Numbered from the stretch's first letter, positions 9,169-19,022 are shown. The stretch: DNA of 64,000 nucleotides from an uncultured Bacteroides sp. (GCA_900555635.1 USLU01000007.1:69302-133301); one strand, 5' to 3'. The notes: generated from the sequence alone by a model not told the origin. A program made the numbers and translations.

Positions 9169-12100
9169 GTGATGTATCATTCATCTTATATTCGTGAGAT
9201 TTTTTGCACAAGTTCCCAAAGTACTCAGCAAGCCAAGAAAATCACAGGTAAAGTTGTAGATGCTACAGGTGAGCCAATCATTGGCGCCAGCGTATTAGTA
9301 AAGGGTTCCGGAACAGGTGCCGTGACGGACATCAACGGAAATTTCACGTTATCCGTTCTCCCAAAAAGCAAATTAGTAGTTTCCTTTATAGGATATCAAA
9401 CTATTACAGCAGAAGTAAAAGAGCAGTCTTCACTTATCATTACATTAGAAGAAGACGTCAACATGTTGAGCGAGGTAGAAATTACTGCAGAGTTCGGAAT
9501 GAAACGTATAGCCCGTTCGGTGGGATCTTCAGTACAAAATGTCAAAGCAGCTGATATTATTGAATCAGGTCGCGACAATTTCATCTCAGCTCTGCAAGGA
9601 CGTGTTTCGGGTATGAATGTATCTTCAAGTGGTGGCGCACCGGGAGCCTCAACAACAGTAACTCTAAGGAGCATCACTTCTATTTCTGGTAATAACCAGC
9701 CACTCTATGTGGTGGATGGTATTCCAATGAATAACTCAACATTCGACCCTACTTCATTTGCCGATGCAGGTGAAAACTTCTCAAGCCGCAACCTGGATTT
9801 TGCATCAAGAGGAAATGACTTTAATCCGGAAGATATAGAATCTATGACCGTCTTAAAAGGAGCCGCTGCCGCTGCACTCTATGGTTCTGATGCCTCGAAC
9901 GGCGCAATCATCATCACTACCAAAAAAGGAAGTTCTGGAAAAGGGCGAGTTACTTATAGTAACAATTTCCGTTGGGACAAGTCTTACGGATATCCGGATA
10001 TGCAAACCAAATATACACAAGGAGCTTATGGTACTACCAACTATTATTACACCAACCGTTACGGAGGACTTTATCCTGAAGGAGCAAAACTATATAATAA
10101 TATTGATGCCGTATTGCAAACGGGTTTTACCAGCAAACATAATATTGCTGTCGAAGCTGGAAGTGACAAAGCTACACTACGTGCAGCCGCATCCTTCCTC
10201 GACCAAACCGGTGTAATAAAAACAACCGACTACGGACGTACCAATTTGACTTTATCAGGAAAAGCAGACATTACCAAATGGCTGAAGTTCGAAGCATCCA
10301 TGCAATACACCTCAACCACCAACACAAAAGCACTGCGTGGAACATCTGGTCCTTTATACCTTGCCATGCGTTGGCCGATGGTAGATAACATGGACAACTA
10401 CCTCGATGCAGACCGTTCCCATATGCGTCTGCCCAATTATTATACAGACACAGATATGCTGAATCCTCTATTCGGTCTGAATAGAAATAAATATTATGAC
10501 GAGTCAGACCGTTTTCTTTCTAACGCAGCCATCACTATAAGGCCTATAAAGGAATTCTTTGTCCGTGCACAAGTGGGATGGGACGTCGGAACTCAAACGT
10601 TCGAAACATCGAACCATCCTTACTATTCTAACAACAATGCCGGATCTGGATATTACAACCTATCCAAATCTAATTTTTCAGATCCAACCTTGAACATTCT
10701 GGCTGGATATAGCAACGAATTCTTTAATAAGAAAATGACTTTCACTGCACAGTTAGGCTATCATCAAATAGAGAATGGAGTAACCCGTTTGTCCACTTAT
10801 GGCTCAAACTTTGCTGTACCGGATTTCCAGTCTATAAACAATTGTGACCCTACCACCATCACGGCAAAAAAACGTACCACCAAGCGCCGTGTACAAGCCA
10901 TATCAGCACAAGCAGAATTTGGATATAACAATATGGCTTTCCTAACTCTGCGTGCCCGCAACGACTGGTCATCCACTTTGCCAAAAGAAAATAATTCATA
11001 TTTTTATCCAGCAGCCGAGCTGGCGTTTGTGGCTACAGAGCTCCCATTCCTGAAAAACAATACAGCAATCAATTATCTAAAGCTACGAGGTTCAATAGCA
11101 CAGGTAGGTAAAGATGCCGGTCCGTTGGAGATTGACCCCAATCTGGAATCAACCGGACTTTATGGCGGCGGATACAGCTATGGCGATACCGGACCAAACA
11201 GGGAGTTAAAACCCGAAATGACCACCTCTTGGGAAGTCGGTTTTGAAGGACGTTTCTTTAACGACCGCATCGTGTCAGATTTTACCTACTTCCACACGCA
11301 CTGTGCAGATCAGATAGTAAAAGGATTCCGTCTCAGCTACGCAACCGGATTCGTTCTTAACAATATGAACGTAGGTACATTCAACACCTGGGGATGGGAA
11401 GCACACATTGACGGCGACATCATCAATCAGAACAACTTTCGCTGGAATGTCGGTATAAACCTCTCTCAAACAAAGTCGGAAGTGGTATATCTACCCGAGA
11501 ATGTAAGCGAGTACTACAATGCATATACATGGAACTCAGGTAATATCCGTAATGGAATCATGAAAGGTCATCCCGTGACGACCCTAACAGGACGTGCATA
11601 CAGCCGCAATGAGCAAGGCGATATTTTAATTGACCCCACTACTGGCTTGCCCATTGTTGATGAGACATGGAGTGTTATCGGAAACCGTGAACCGAAACTT
11701 CGCTATGGTTTGACCACTTCTTTCACTTGGAAAGGATTTCGCATGTCAGCCATGTTTGCCGGCAGGTTCAAAGCAACCGTTGTGAATGGGACCAAACGTT
11801 CCATGATGACAACCGGCACAAGTTGGGAGTCAGTCAATCTGCGTGAAAGTGGTCCTGTAGTCTTCAATGGAGTACTAAAAGATGGAAACGAAAATTCAGC
11901 CAATCCTACCAAAAACGCCATAGTCGTAGATTATAAGACGTACGGAACTTCCATCTATGGGGGAGGTGATGAAGACTGGCTTGAAAATGACGTCAACTAC
12001 TTACGCTTACAAGAATTACGCCTTTCATATACAGTCCCTGCCAAACAACTGAAGAAAGTATTTAGCGGATTGATTAGCAATGCTAATATCTATTTATGCG

Positions 12101-12258
12101 GCAATGACCTTTGTACCTGGACAAACTATTCAGGGATCGATGCTGTAGGCAATACCGTATCAGCCGCAGCCGGAGGCACCGGGGGCGAAGGTTATGATGT
12201 ATGGTCACTCCCCAACCCACGCAGTATTTCATTCGGTATCAGTCTGACTTTTAATTAA
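9169..12258 (+). CDS. SusC/RagA-family TonB-dependent transporter lacking a signal peptide (right, apparently silent)
   Basis: A full-length SusC-type barrel gene whose 5' end is not functional as written. From about residue 15 it has the carboxypeptidase-regulatory-like domain (GKVVDATGEPIIGASVLVKG), a TonB-box-like LSEVEITAEFG, plug motifs (NQPLYVVDGIPMNN, SMTVLKGAAAAALYGSDASNG) and a barrel ending SFGISLTFN. The first 14 residues (from GTG 9169 or ATG 9172) are polar and are not a signal peptide. The frame is open upstream to 9127 with no better start. Homology to the left susC begins abruptly at 9209 in the same reading frame, so inversion between the repeats would give this gene a promoter and signal peptide. 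The susD partner follows 33 bp downstream. Confidence 0.88.
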   Translation: MMYHSSYIREIFCTSSQSTQQAKKITGKVVDATGEPIIGASVLVKGSGTGAVTDINGNFTLSVLPKSKLVVSFIGYQTITAEVKEQSSLIITLEEDVNMLSEVEITAEFGMKRIARSVGSSVQNVKAADIIESGRDNFISALQGRVSGMNVSSSGGAPGASTTVTLRSITSISGNNQPLYVVDGIPMNNSTFDPTSFADAGENFSSRNLDFASRGNDFNPEDIESMTVLKGAAAAALYGSDASNGAIIITTKKGSSGKGRVTYSNNFRWDKSYGYPDMQTKYTQGAYGTTNYYYTNRYGGLYPEGAKLYNNIDAVLQTGFTSKHNIAVEAGSDKATLRAAASFLDQTGVIKTTDYGRTNLTLSGKADITKWLKFEASMQYTSTTNTKALRGTSGPLYLAMRWPMVDNMDNYLDADRSHMRLPNYYTDTDMLNPLFGLNRNKYYDESDRFLSNAAITIRPIKEFFVRAQVGWDVGTQTFETSNHPYYSNNNAGSGYYNLSKSNFSDPTLNILAGYSNEFFNKKMTFTAQLGYHQIENGVTRLSTYGSNFAVPDFQSINNCDPTTITAKKRTTKRRVQAISAQAEFGYNNMAFLTLRARNDWSSTLPKENNSYFYPAAELAFVATELPFLKNNTAINYLKLRGSIAQVGKDAGPLEIDPNLESTGLYGGGYSYGDTGPNRELKPEMTTSWEVGFEGRFFNDRIVSDFTYFHTHCADQIVKGFRLSYATGFVLNNMNVGTFNTWGWEAHIDGDIINQNNFRWNVGINLSQTKSEVVYLPENVSEYYNAYTWNSGNIRNGIMKGHPVTTLTGRAYSRNEQGDILIDPTTGLPIVDETWSVIGNREPKLRYGLTTSFTWKGFRMSAMFAGRFKATVVNGTKRSMMTTGTSWESVNLRESGPVVFNGVLKDGNENSANPTKNAIVVDYKTYGTSIYGGGDEDWLENDVNYLRLQELRLSYTVPAKQLKKVFSGLISNANIYLCGNDLCTWTNYSGIDAVGNTVSAAAGGTGGEGYDVWSLPNPRSISFGISLTFN
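9209..9344. repeat. Right arm of the 136-bp inverted repeat inside susC
   Basis: Partner of 7834-7969 in opposite orientation. Both arms encode SSQSTQQ(V/A)KKITGKVVDA... in the same frame relative to the repeat, so a crossover anywhere in the arms keeps both reading frames. Confidence 0.9.
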
Positions 12259-12291
12259 ATCATCCGGACAGAAAACTAAAATATACAAATT

Positions 12292-14169
12292 ATGAAGAAA
12301 TTCTCAATTATAGTCATGTTGACAGCAATATTATCACTTCACACAAGTTGTGACGATTATCTGGACGTCAACCATAATGTAGATGCTCCTGACTACGTAG
12401 AAGGTTATCTATACTTATCAGGTATCATCCAAAACTTTCAAAGTGTCTATTATGACATACGTGCTTTGGGACCACTCACGCAAATGATGGGAACTAGCTC
12501 TTACACCAGCTTTGCTGGACATTATTATTCAACAGGTTCCGATGCAGGAGGTGAACTTTGGAGAATGGTTTACTGGCTGCAAGGTATGAATCTGGAGAAT
12601 CTTATCAACCAGTCAACCAGCAATGAGGAATGGACAATGGCGGGCATAGGACTGGCAATCAAAGCTTTTGCTTGGGACAAATTGACCAAATATCATGGTG
12701 AACTTCCCATGAAAGAAGCTTTTCTGCCGAATCTGTTGTCACACAAGTACGACAGTCAAGAGGATATTTATGCACAAGCAAGGCAATGGGCATATCAGGC
12801 CATAGAATATCTGGAAAGAGACGATTCTCACAATTACGGCACAAAGATAAGTGCCAATGACTGGATTTATAATGGTAAAAAAGACAAATGGATCAAATTC
12901 GCTTATTCCGTTATTGTACACAATTTAGCATCACTTTCCAATAAAAGCGATTTTGTAAGCAGATATGCTCCGGAATTGATTGAATGTGCCGGAAAAGCAT
13001 TTCAAAACCCTAGTGACGATGCAACAGTAACAGTAGAAGGGAAAGGTGAAAGCTCTGCGGAAACAAGCTATAACAATTTCTGGGGAACTTTCAGAGGCAA
13101 TCTCTCACGCTCTTATTTCCAACATGAATATGCTGTACAGGTCATGACAGGAAGTATTCCGAAATACGATGAAACAACCGGAGAGAAATATCGTGTGGAA
13201 AATAATGATTTTTATCCGTATGAACTGGCTGAAAAACAGATCATCTGTGATACATTAAAAAATGTACCGGGTCACTATGATCCACGTATGGCAGTGAAAT
13301 TAGGTACCACGGACGATCCTACATACGAAAACATCAACAATGCCGATAGTGTAAAGGCCCATCACTATTACGGAGGTTCATTTACGAGTACCAGTGGTCC
13401 GATAGGAACAGCACCTTCTTTCTATGGACGCAATGCAACTTCACAGTATCAGGGAGAGGTACACGATGGAAAAGGACGTTGGATCTATCGCGATGATGCT
13501 CCATATATATTGATGACTTATGCCGAAATCAAATTTTGTGTAGCAGAGACATATTACAAAATGGGCAATAAATCTGCTGCATTGCAAGCCTTCAAAGAAG
13601 GAGTAAAAGCTGATTTAGACTTTACAGGAAACTATATATATCCAGGTAGTAAAGGAAAAGCCGCTGGTGGGGACAAAATCAGCAAAGAACTTTTCAATAC
13701 TTTAGCAGAAGAATACGTAAACGGCCCTTATGTAGCCGGAATTACTGAAGACGAACTTACTTTATCGCACATCATGATGCAAAAATGGGTCGCACTTTAT
13801 CCTTGGGGAGCACACGAAGCGTGGGTAGATATGCGCAAGTATCATTATGATATCCGATATAGCAACGAATATCCCAAATTAGAGAACGGCTGGTCTGAAA
13901 CCATGATCGACCAGAAATGGGATACGGACGACTCTAAAGTTTACAAAGGACTCTATCTGGCACCAGCGCAGGTTCAAAGTCGTAAAGGACAATATAACAC
14001 TCGTAATCATGGTTCTCCTTGCTACAGAGTACGTCCTCGCTATAACTCTGAATATATGTGGAATTTACCATCACTCGAATCATTAAAGCCTATTAGCGGA
14101 ACAGCGGAAAATTATCATTGTTCCATCCCCTGGTTTGCTTATCCGAATGAAATGCCCACAGATCTATAA
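12292..14169 (+). CDS. SusD/RagB-family outer-membrane lipoprotein (right pair)
   Basis: A 625-residue lipoprotein with signal peptide and lipobox (LHTSC, Cys about 20) followed by DDYLDVNHNVDAPD, the usual SusD opening. The helical body carries WTMAGIGLAIKAFAWDKLTKYHGELP, which corresponds to the early helices of SusD-like proteins. It is clearly a different sequence from the left SusD, so the two operons should bind different ligands. The gene follows the right susC by 33 bp and precedes a third lipoprotein gene by 32 bp, giving a three-gene operon whose expression depends on the promoterless-looking susC end. Confidence 0.92.
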   Translation: MKKFSIIVMLTAILSLHTSCDDYLDVNHNVDAPDYVEGYLYLSGIIQNFQSVYYDIRALGPLTQMMGTSSYTSFAGHYYSTGSDAGGELWRMVYWLQGMNLENLINQSTSNEEWTMAGIGLAIKAFAWDKLTKYHGELPMKEAFLPNLLSHKYDSQEDIYAQARQWAYQAIEYLERDDSHNYGTKISANDWIYNGKKDKWIKFAYSVIVHNLASLSNKSDFVSRYAPELIECAGKAFQNPSDDATVTVEGKGESSAETSYNNFWGTFRGNLSRSYFQHEYAVQVMTGSIPKYDETTGEKYRVENNDFYPYELAEKQIICDTLKNVPGHYDPRMAVKLGTTDDPTYENINNADSVKAHHYYGGSFTSTSGPIGTAPSFYGRNATSQYQGEVHDGKGRWIYRDDAPYILMTYAEIKFCVAETYYKMGNKSAALQAFKEGVKADLDFTGNYIYPGSKGKAAGGDKISKELFNTLAEEYVNGPYVAGITEDELTLSHIMMQKWVALYPWGAHEAWVDMRKYHYDIRYSNEYPKLENGWSETMIDQKWDTDDSKVYKGLYLAPAQVQSRKGQYNTRNHGSPCYRVRPRYNSEYMWNLPSLESLKPISGTAENYHCSIPWFAYPNEMPTDL

Positions 14170-14201
14170 ATAAAAAGATATTAACTATATATGGTACAAT
14201 T

Positions 14202-15053
14202 ATGAAAAACTTTAAGTATATAATTTTATTTTTAATTACATTGGGAGTGGTATCATGCGACAAACATGAAATTGAATACATGACCACCCCGATAGATAAA
14301 GGAATGGCTGAGATTCAGCTACACTATTTTGTTCCTGTCACCGCCGTCGCTGCCAATAACATTTATAAAGTAGCAATTGGCAACCAAGAATATATAAATA
14401 ATGGTGCAGCCGTCATCAGCACATACAATGCCATACCTTCAGGCAGCGTGGGGCGTTTCTATGCCATAAAGGACGGAGATGTCAATATCAAATTGTATAA
14501 AGGCTCCGATATGGAACTGGTATATGACAAAAATGTGGAACTCAATGCCGGAAAACAAAACGTATTCATATACGATTTTGATAAAGAACCAATCGTATTT
14601 GAGAATGGATATCCATATAATACGAATACGACAATGGAAACAGACAGTACTTGTTGGGTGAAATTCTATAATTTCATGTATGAGAAGGAAGGAGAATATT
14701 GCACTTTAAAACTGCAATATCAATATCAGTACACTGATTCAGAAGGTAAGAAAAGCGATTGGAATAACCTTGGCGAACCTATCGGCTTTGGTGAATCAAC
14801 AGGATGGCAACCCGTCAGAGTAATAAAAAGTATCTTCAACTCTAGTGGGTATGCTCGCATCGATTACAAAATCAAAGTACAGGATGAAAACGGAGAGTAT
14901 ACCCAAGACTTACAATTGTGGAACTCTAACGGTAAGTATGTATCTTACTCTGATTATTGGAACGGGTATATAGGACGCCGTTACCATCACATCATGAAAG
15001 GGATGCGTTCCGCAAAACCTATTGCCTCGGTAAGCCAGTTTACAGCATTATAA
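14202..15053 (+). CDS. DUF4397-like lipoprotein of the right susCD operon
   Basis: A 283-residue lipoprotein (lipobox VVSC, Cys about 19) with beta-rich composition. The segment about residues 40-130 (ISTYNAIPSGSVGRFYAIKD, then VNIKLYKG) resembles DUF4397 immunoglobulin-like domains found in Bacteroidetes surface lipoproteins. The family assignment is by eye and only moderate. As the third gene of the operon it probably adds a surface-exposed accessory subunit to the SusCD complex. No catalytic motif is visible. Confidence 0.7.
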   Translation: MKNFKYIILFLITLGVVSCDKHEIEYMTTPIDKGMAEIQLHYFVPVTAVAANNIYKVAIGNQEYINNGAAVISTYNAIPSGSVGRFYAIKDGDVNIKLYKGSDMELVYDKNVELNAGKQNVFIYDFDKEPIVFENGYPYNTNTTMETDSTCWVKFYNFMYEKEGEYCTLKLQYQYQYTDSEGKKSDWNNLGEPIGFGESTGWQPVRVIKSIFNSSGYARIDYKIKVQDENGEYTQDLQLWNSNGKYVSYSDYWNGYIGRRYHHIMKGMRSAKPIASVSQFTAL

Positions 15054-15090
15054 TGAAGTTCACAGCTTCATTCATAATTTGATGATTGGG

Positions 15091-15126
15091 AATAGCCGGT
15101 TCGTGAGGATCGGCTATTTATTTTCT
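15091..15126 (+). terminator. Intrinsic terminator after the right susCD operon
   Basis: AATAGCCG/CGGCTATT (15091-15098 with 15111-15118) followed by TTATTTTC. The inner sequence AGCCGGTTCGTGAG-ATCGGCT differs from the left-operon terminator by a single base. Confidence 0.7.
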
Positions 15127-15131
15127 ATCTC

Positions 15132-16334
15132 TTATCTCCCTATCGGCTGAATTCTTCTTCTTACATCTTTCGATATTTCCAAAAACATATAATTCAGTTT
15201 GCCTGAATGAATGCCTGTTTCATTTTGCTTATACTTCTTATTAGCATATTCTTTGGACTTATCAAAAGTAATGCGTGACATTTGGTTCTGTGATTTACCC
15301 ACCATGGTAGAGTCCAGTTGTTCATCAGGAAAGAAATCATCCAGATCCACATCACCGATCATAGTCGTTTCGAGGAAATTCATATCCTTATGATTGGTAT
15401 CAGTATAATACCCCACAAACATGTGTCCCGGAGTACGTACCAAAATAGGTTCTATATTAATAGCACGGAGCAGAGAAGCAAACAAAACACTGCCATCCAC
15501 ACAGTTAATTTGCGAAGATTCTAAAGCATCGTCAAACGTACGCACACGCTGCGAAAAGACTACATTACTGGATAAACTGGTGTTTGACACCGAGCTATAA
15601 CGGAAATTCCGCTTTTGCAATACATTCCATAAGGCATACACTTGTTTATCTACCGCATCGGCACTTCCCGCCTGATAACCTAAAAAGCGATTTACAATAC
15701 GGGTATTCAACGCTTCACGTAGCAATTGGTCGATCATAGGATTCTCTTCATTCACATAAGCCGCAAAGAATATGCCGGTATCATGGAATTTCGTGCCATT
15801 TGAAACATACCCCAACAAACATTCATTGATACTACGGACAGAAAAAGTATGAACCCGTTGGCCTAGATCTTTTCCATTCATCTCCACCGTAATCGCCACA
15901 CTGATAGGTTCTGCCTGGTTTATTTTTTTTAGTGCTTCGTAATTCCAGATCACATCAGGATATATGGTATATTCCGTTCTCGGTTTTGCCAGTACAAACT
16001 CCGATACAGATCGGGAGAAAAATGGTGTTTCAGCTACTTCTACCCTAACCTTACTATAGGCCTTGCCAGAACGAATACGCACAGCAAAGCAGGATTTCGG
16101 ATTACCCACATACATAGAATCAACAGGTACAATCACTTGTGCATCAGTCGTAGCAACCGAAAGTATACTGGATGGGAAAATATTGCCGCCCAACTCATCG
16201 GTAATCTCGAACCCCGAACGGAAAGGTGCCGAATTCAACCATATAGAGCCAACCACAACTAACGCCAATACAGCAATTATTATCGGCAAACGCCACTTAT
16301 GAGAGCCTTTACCCATATTTATAAGTTCTTTCAT
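15132..16334 (-). CDS. Membrane-anchored transglutaminase-like protein
   Basis: A 400-residue protein with one N-terminal membrane segment (about residues 14-33, LPIIIAVLALVVVGSIWL) and a large, presumably periplasmic, part. Near residues 285-330 it has the order expected for a transglutaminase-like papain fold: Cys in INCVDGSVLFASLLRA, His in GHMFVGYY and an acidic residue in FLETT. This suggests a cysteine protease or transamidase-type activity on a protein or peptide substrate, which I cannot identify. It stands alone, convergent with the right susCD operon. Confidence 0.75.
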   Translation of the reverse strand: MKELINMGKGSHKWRLPIIIAVLALVVVGSIWLNSAPFRSGFEITDELGGNIFPSSILSVATTDAQVIVPVDSMYVGNPKSCFAVRIRSGKAYSKVRVEVAETPFFSRSVSEFVLAKPRTEYTIYPDVIWNYEALKKINQAEPISVAITVEMNGKDLGQRVHTFSVRSINECLLGYVSNGTKFHDTGIFFAAYVNEENPMIDQLLREALNTRIVNRFLGYQAGSADAVDKQVYALWNVLQKRNFRYSSVSNTSLSSNVVFSQRVRTFDDALESSQINCVDGSVLFASLLRAINIEPILVRTPGHMFVGYYTDTNHKDMNFLETTMIGDVDLDDFFPDEQLDSTMVGKSQNQMSRITFDKSKEYANKKYKQNETGIHSGKLNYMFLEISKDVRRRIQPIGR

Positions 16335-16482
16335 ACAATCAGCCTGTTTTTCTACACAAAGGTAATAATTAGATGTTATTTTACACCCCTTTATCCTATC
16401 ATTTATTATTTTAATACACTATTCCAATCTGTAACTAAAATGTAATACTTGTTTCATTCCATCGTAACAAATTAGCCGCAAC

Positions 16483-16515
16483 TTTGTCGCAGAAAAGAAA
16501 TAAAGTTTAACTTTG
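16483..16515 (+). promoter_or_regulatory. Promoter for the two-component operon
   Basis: TTTG (16483-16486), a 21-bp spacer and TAACTTTG (16508-16515) match the Bacteroides consensus. The response-regulator ATG follows about 43 nt downstream. Confidence 0.65.
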
Positions 16516-16558
16516 TGACGAGAGAATTGTTGTCCTTATCACATTAAATAATAATGCA

Positions 16559-17248
16559 ATGAACGATTACCGGATTTTAGTAGTGGATGATGAAGAAGAT
16601 TTATGTGAAATCTTGAAGTTCAACCTTGAGAATGAAGGCTACGAAGTAGATATGGCTAATTCTGCTGAAGAAGCCTTGAAAATGGATATTGGCAGCTATG
16701 ACTTATTATTGTTGGATGTCATGATGGGAGAGATTTCCGGTTTCAAAATGGCAAGCATGCTTAAAAAGGATAAGAAAACAGCCAAAGTACCCATTATCTT
16801 TATCACTGCCAAAGATACAGAAAACGATACGGTTACAGGCTTCAACTTGGGAGCGGATGACTATATTTCGAAGCCATTCTCACTGCGTGAAGTAGCCGCG
16901 CGTGTTAAAGCCGTGTTACGTCGTACGCAACAAACTGAGACGCAACAGGCACCGGAACAAATTGTCTACCAATCGCTCGTTCTGGATATTGTTAAAAAGA
17001 AGGTAAGCATCGACGGAGAAGAAGCACCACTTACGAAAAAAGAATTTGAGATCTTATTATTGCTACTGCAAAACAAAGGACGCGTTTTCTCCCGTGAAGA
17101 TATATTAGCCCGCATCTGGAGTGACGAAGTTTATGTACTGGATCGTACCATTGATGTAAATATCACCCGGCTGCGTAAGAAAATTGGAATATATGGCAAA
17201 TGCATCGTAACTCGTTTAGGATATGGATACTGCTTCGAAGCCGAATAA
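16559..17248 (+). CDS. OmpR/PhoB-family response regulator
   Basis: A 229-residue transcription factor. The receiver domain (about 1-120) has the acidic pocket VDDEED, the phospho-acceptor Asp in LLLLDVMMG and the conserved Lys in YISKPFS. The C-terminal winged-helix DNA-binding domain (about 130-228) has LTKKEFEILLLLLQNKGRVFSR and the recognition-helix segment VDVNITRLRKKIG-like (IDVNITRLRKKIG). Its 3' end overlaps the histidine kinase gene by 26 bp, so the two are translated from one message. The target genes cannot be deduced from the window. Confidence 0.95.
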   Translation: MNDYRILVVDDEEDLCEILKFNLENEGYEVDMANSAEEALKMDIGSYDLLLLDVMMGEISGFKMASMLKKDKKTAKVPIIFITAKDTENDTVTGFNLGADDYISKPFSLREVAARVKAVLRRTQQTETQQAPEQIVYQSLVLDIVKKKVSIDGEEAPLTKKEFEILLLLLQNKGRVFSREDILARIWSDEVYVLDRTIDVNITRLRKKIGIYGKCIVTRLGYGYCFEAE

Positions 17249-19016
17249 AGACACTCATTTCTTATCATTTAGCCGGAAATTGTTTCTTTCGGTTATTTCG
17301 TTATTCCTTGTATTTGCCGTTTGCTTCATTGCTTACCAATATCAACGTGAAAAAGAATATAAGGTAGAACTGCTGGATATGCAGCTGCAAGATTACAATG
17401 AACGCTTACATCAGGAACTACAAGAAACTCCAGATAGCTTATGGAAATACATGATGGATAACTATATTTCCAATTACAAAAACAAGGATATTCGTACCAC
17501 AGTAGTTGATTTACAAGGAAATGTAGTGTTCGACAGCTATAAAAAAAGTAATCAGGAGCTGGCAAACCACATCAAACGTCCCGAAGTACAAACTGCCTTG
17601 AAATATGGTAAAGGTTATGATGTCAGGCGTACATCGGAAACTACCGGTACGCCCTACTTCTATTCTGCTACAGTTTATGACAACTATATTATTCGTTCGG
17701 CCCTGCCTTATAACGTAAATTTAATGAAGAACCTGGCAGCCGATCCACATTATCTTTGGTTTACTCTTATTATAACGCTGCTATTAATATTCATTTTCTA
17801 CAAATTCACATCTAAGTTAGGAACCGCCATCACTCAATTACGTGAATTTGCAAAGCGGGCTGATAAAAATGAGCCTATTGAAATGGATATACAATCTGCA
17901 TTCCCGCACAATGAGCTAGGAGAAATATCGCAGCATATTATTCAGATATATAAGCGCGTACGCGAAACAAAAGAAGCATTATACATTGAACGTGAAAAAC
18001 TTATCACCCACTTACAAACATCTCGCGAAGGCTTAGGCGTATTTACAAAAGATAAAAAAGAGGTATTGGTGAATAATTTGTTTACCCAATATAGCAACCT
18101 CATCTCAGACTCTAACTTGCAGACTACTGAAGAAATCTTCTCGATCTGCGAGTTTCAGCAAATTACCGACTTTATCAGTAAAGCCCAAAAACGCTCCACG
18201 GATAGGGAAGAGAAAAGAATGTCTATCAATATCAACAAAAATGGGCGTATTTTCATAGTGGAATGTATCATTTTCCAAGATCTTAGCTTCGAAATCTCTA
18301 TCAACGACATTACACAAGAAGAAGAGCAAGTAAGATTAAAACGGCAATTGACGCAAAACATTGCTCATGAATTAAAAACGCCGGTTAGTAGCATACAAGG
18401 TTATCTGGAAACTATAGTAAACAATGAAAATATCCCCCGAGAGAAATTACAGACTTTCCTTGAACGCTGTTATGCCCAAAGCAACCGTTTAAGCCGATTA
18501 CTGCGTGACATCTCTGTATTAACCCGAATGGATGAAGCCGCCAACATGATTGATATGGAAAAAGTAGATATCAGCGTATTGGTTACCAACATTGTTAATG
18601 AAGTTTCTTTGGAATTAGAAGAAAAGCATATTACGGTAGTCAATTCTCTGAAACCCAAGATACAGTTACGAGGAAACTACTCCTTGCTTTATTCAATTTT
18701 CCGCAATCTGATGGATAATGCCATAGCTTATGCCGGAAACGACATACATATTAATATCAGTTGTTTCCGTGAAGATGAGCACTTCTACTATTTCAGTTTT
18801 GCCGATACAGGAGTGGGAGTTACACCGGAGCATCTGAACCGCTTGTTCGAACGTTTCTACCGGGTAGATAAAGGACGTTCCCGAAAACTCGGTGGAACAG
18901 GTCTAGGATTGGCAATCGTAAAGAATTCAGTGATTATACATGGGGGAACCATCTCTGCTAAGAACAATCAAGGTGGAGGATTGGAATTTGTATTCACACT
19001 AGCGAAAGAAAAATAA
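17223..19016 (+). CDS. Membrane sensor histidine kinase
   Basis: Partner of the preceding regulator, 597 residues. It has membrane segments at about 20-40 and 180-200 enclosing a roughly 140-residue periplasmic sensor region. Behind them come a linker and a PAS-like region (about 250-360), the dimerisation/phospho-acceptor helix with NIAHELKTPVSS, and a complete ATPase domain: N box NLMDNAIAY, FADTGVGV, and GGTGLGLAI. This layout is PhoR-like, but the signal is not evident. The gene ends at a strong hairpin shared with the convergent CD39-like gene. Confidence 0.94.
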   Translation: MDTASKPNKDTHFLSFSRKLFLSVISLFLVFAVCFIAYQYQREKEYKVELLDMQLQDYNERLHQELQETPDSLWKYMMDNYISNYKNKDIRTTVVDLQGNVVFDSYKKSNQELANHIKRPEVQTALKYGKGYDVRRTSETTGTPYFYSATVYDNYIIRSALPYNVNLMKNLAADPHYLWFTLIITLLLIFIFYKFTSKLGTAITQLREFAKRADKNEPIEMDIQSAFPHNELGEISQHIIQIYKRVRETKEALYIEREKLITHLQTSREGLGVFTKDKKEVLVNNLFTQYSNLISDSNLQTTEEIFSICEFQQITDFISKAQKRSTDREEKRMSININKNGRIFIVECIIFQDLSFEISINDITQEEEQVRLKRQLTQNIAHELKTPVSSIQGYLETIVNNENIPREKLQTFLERCYAQSNRLSRLLRDISVLTRMDEAANMIDMEKVDISVLVTNIVNEVSLELEEKHITVVNSLKPKIQLRGNYSLLYSIFRNLMDNAIAYAGNDIHINISCFREDEHFYYFSFADTGVGVTPEHLNRLFERFYRVDKGRSRKLGGTGLGLAIVKNSVIIHGGTISAKNNQGGGLEFVFTLAKEK

Positions 19017-19022
19017 AGTTGT

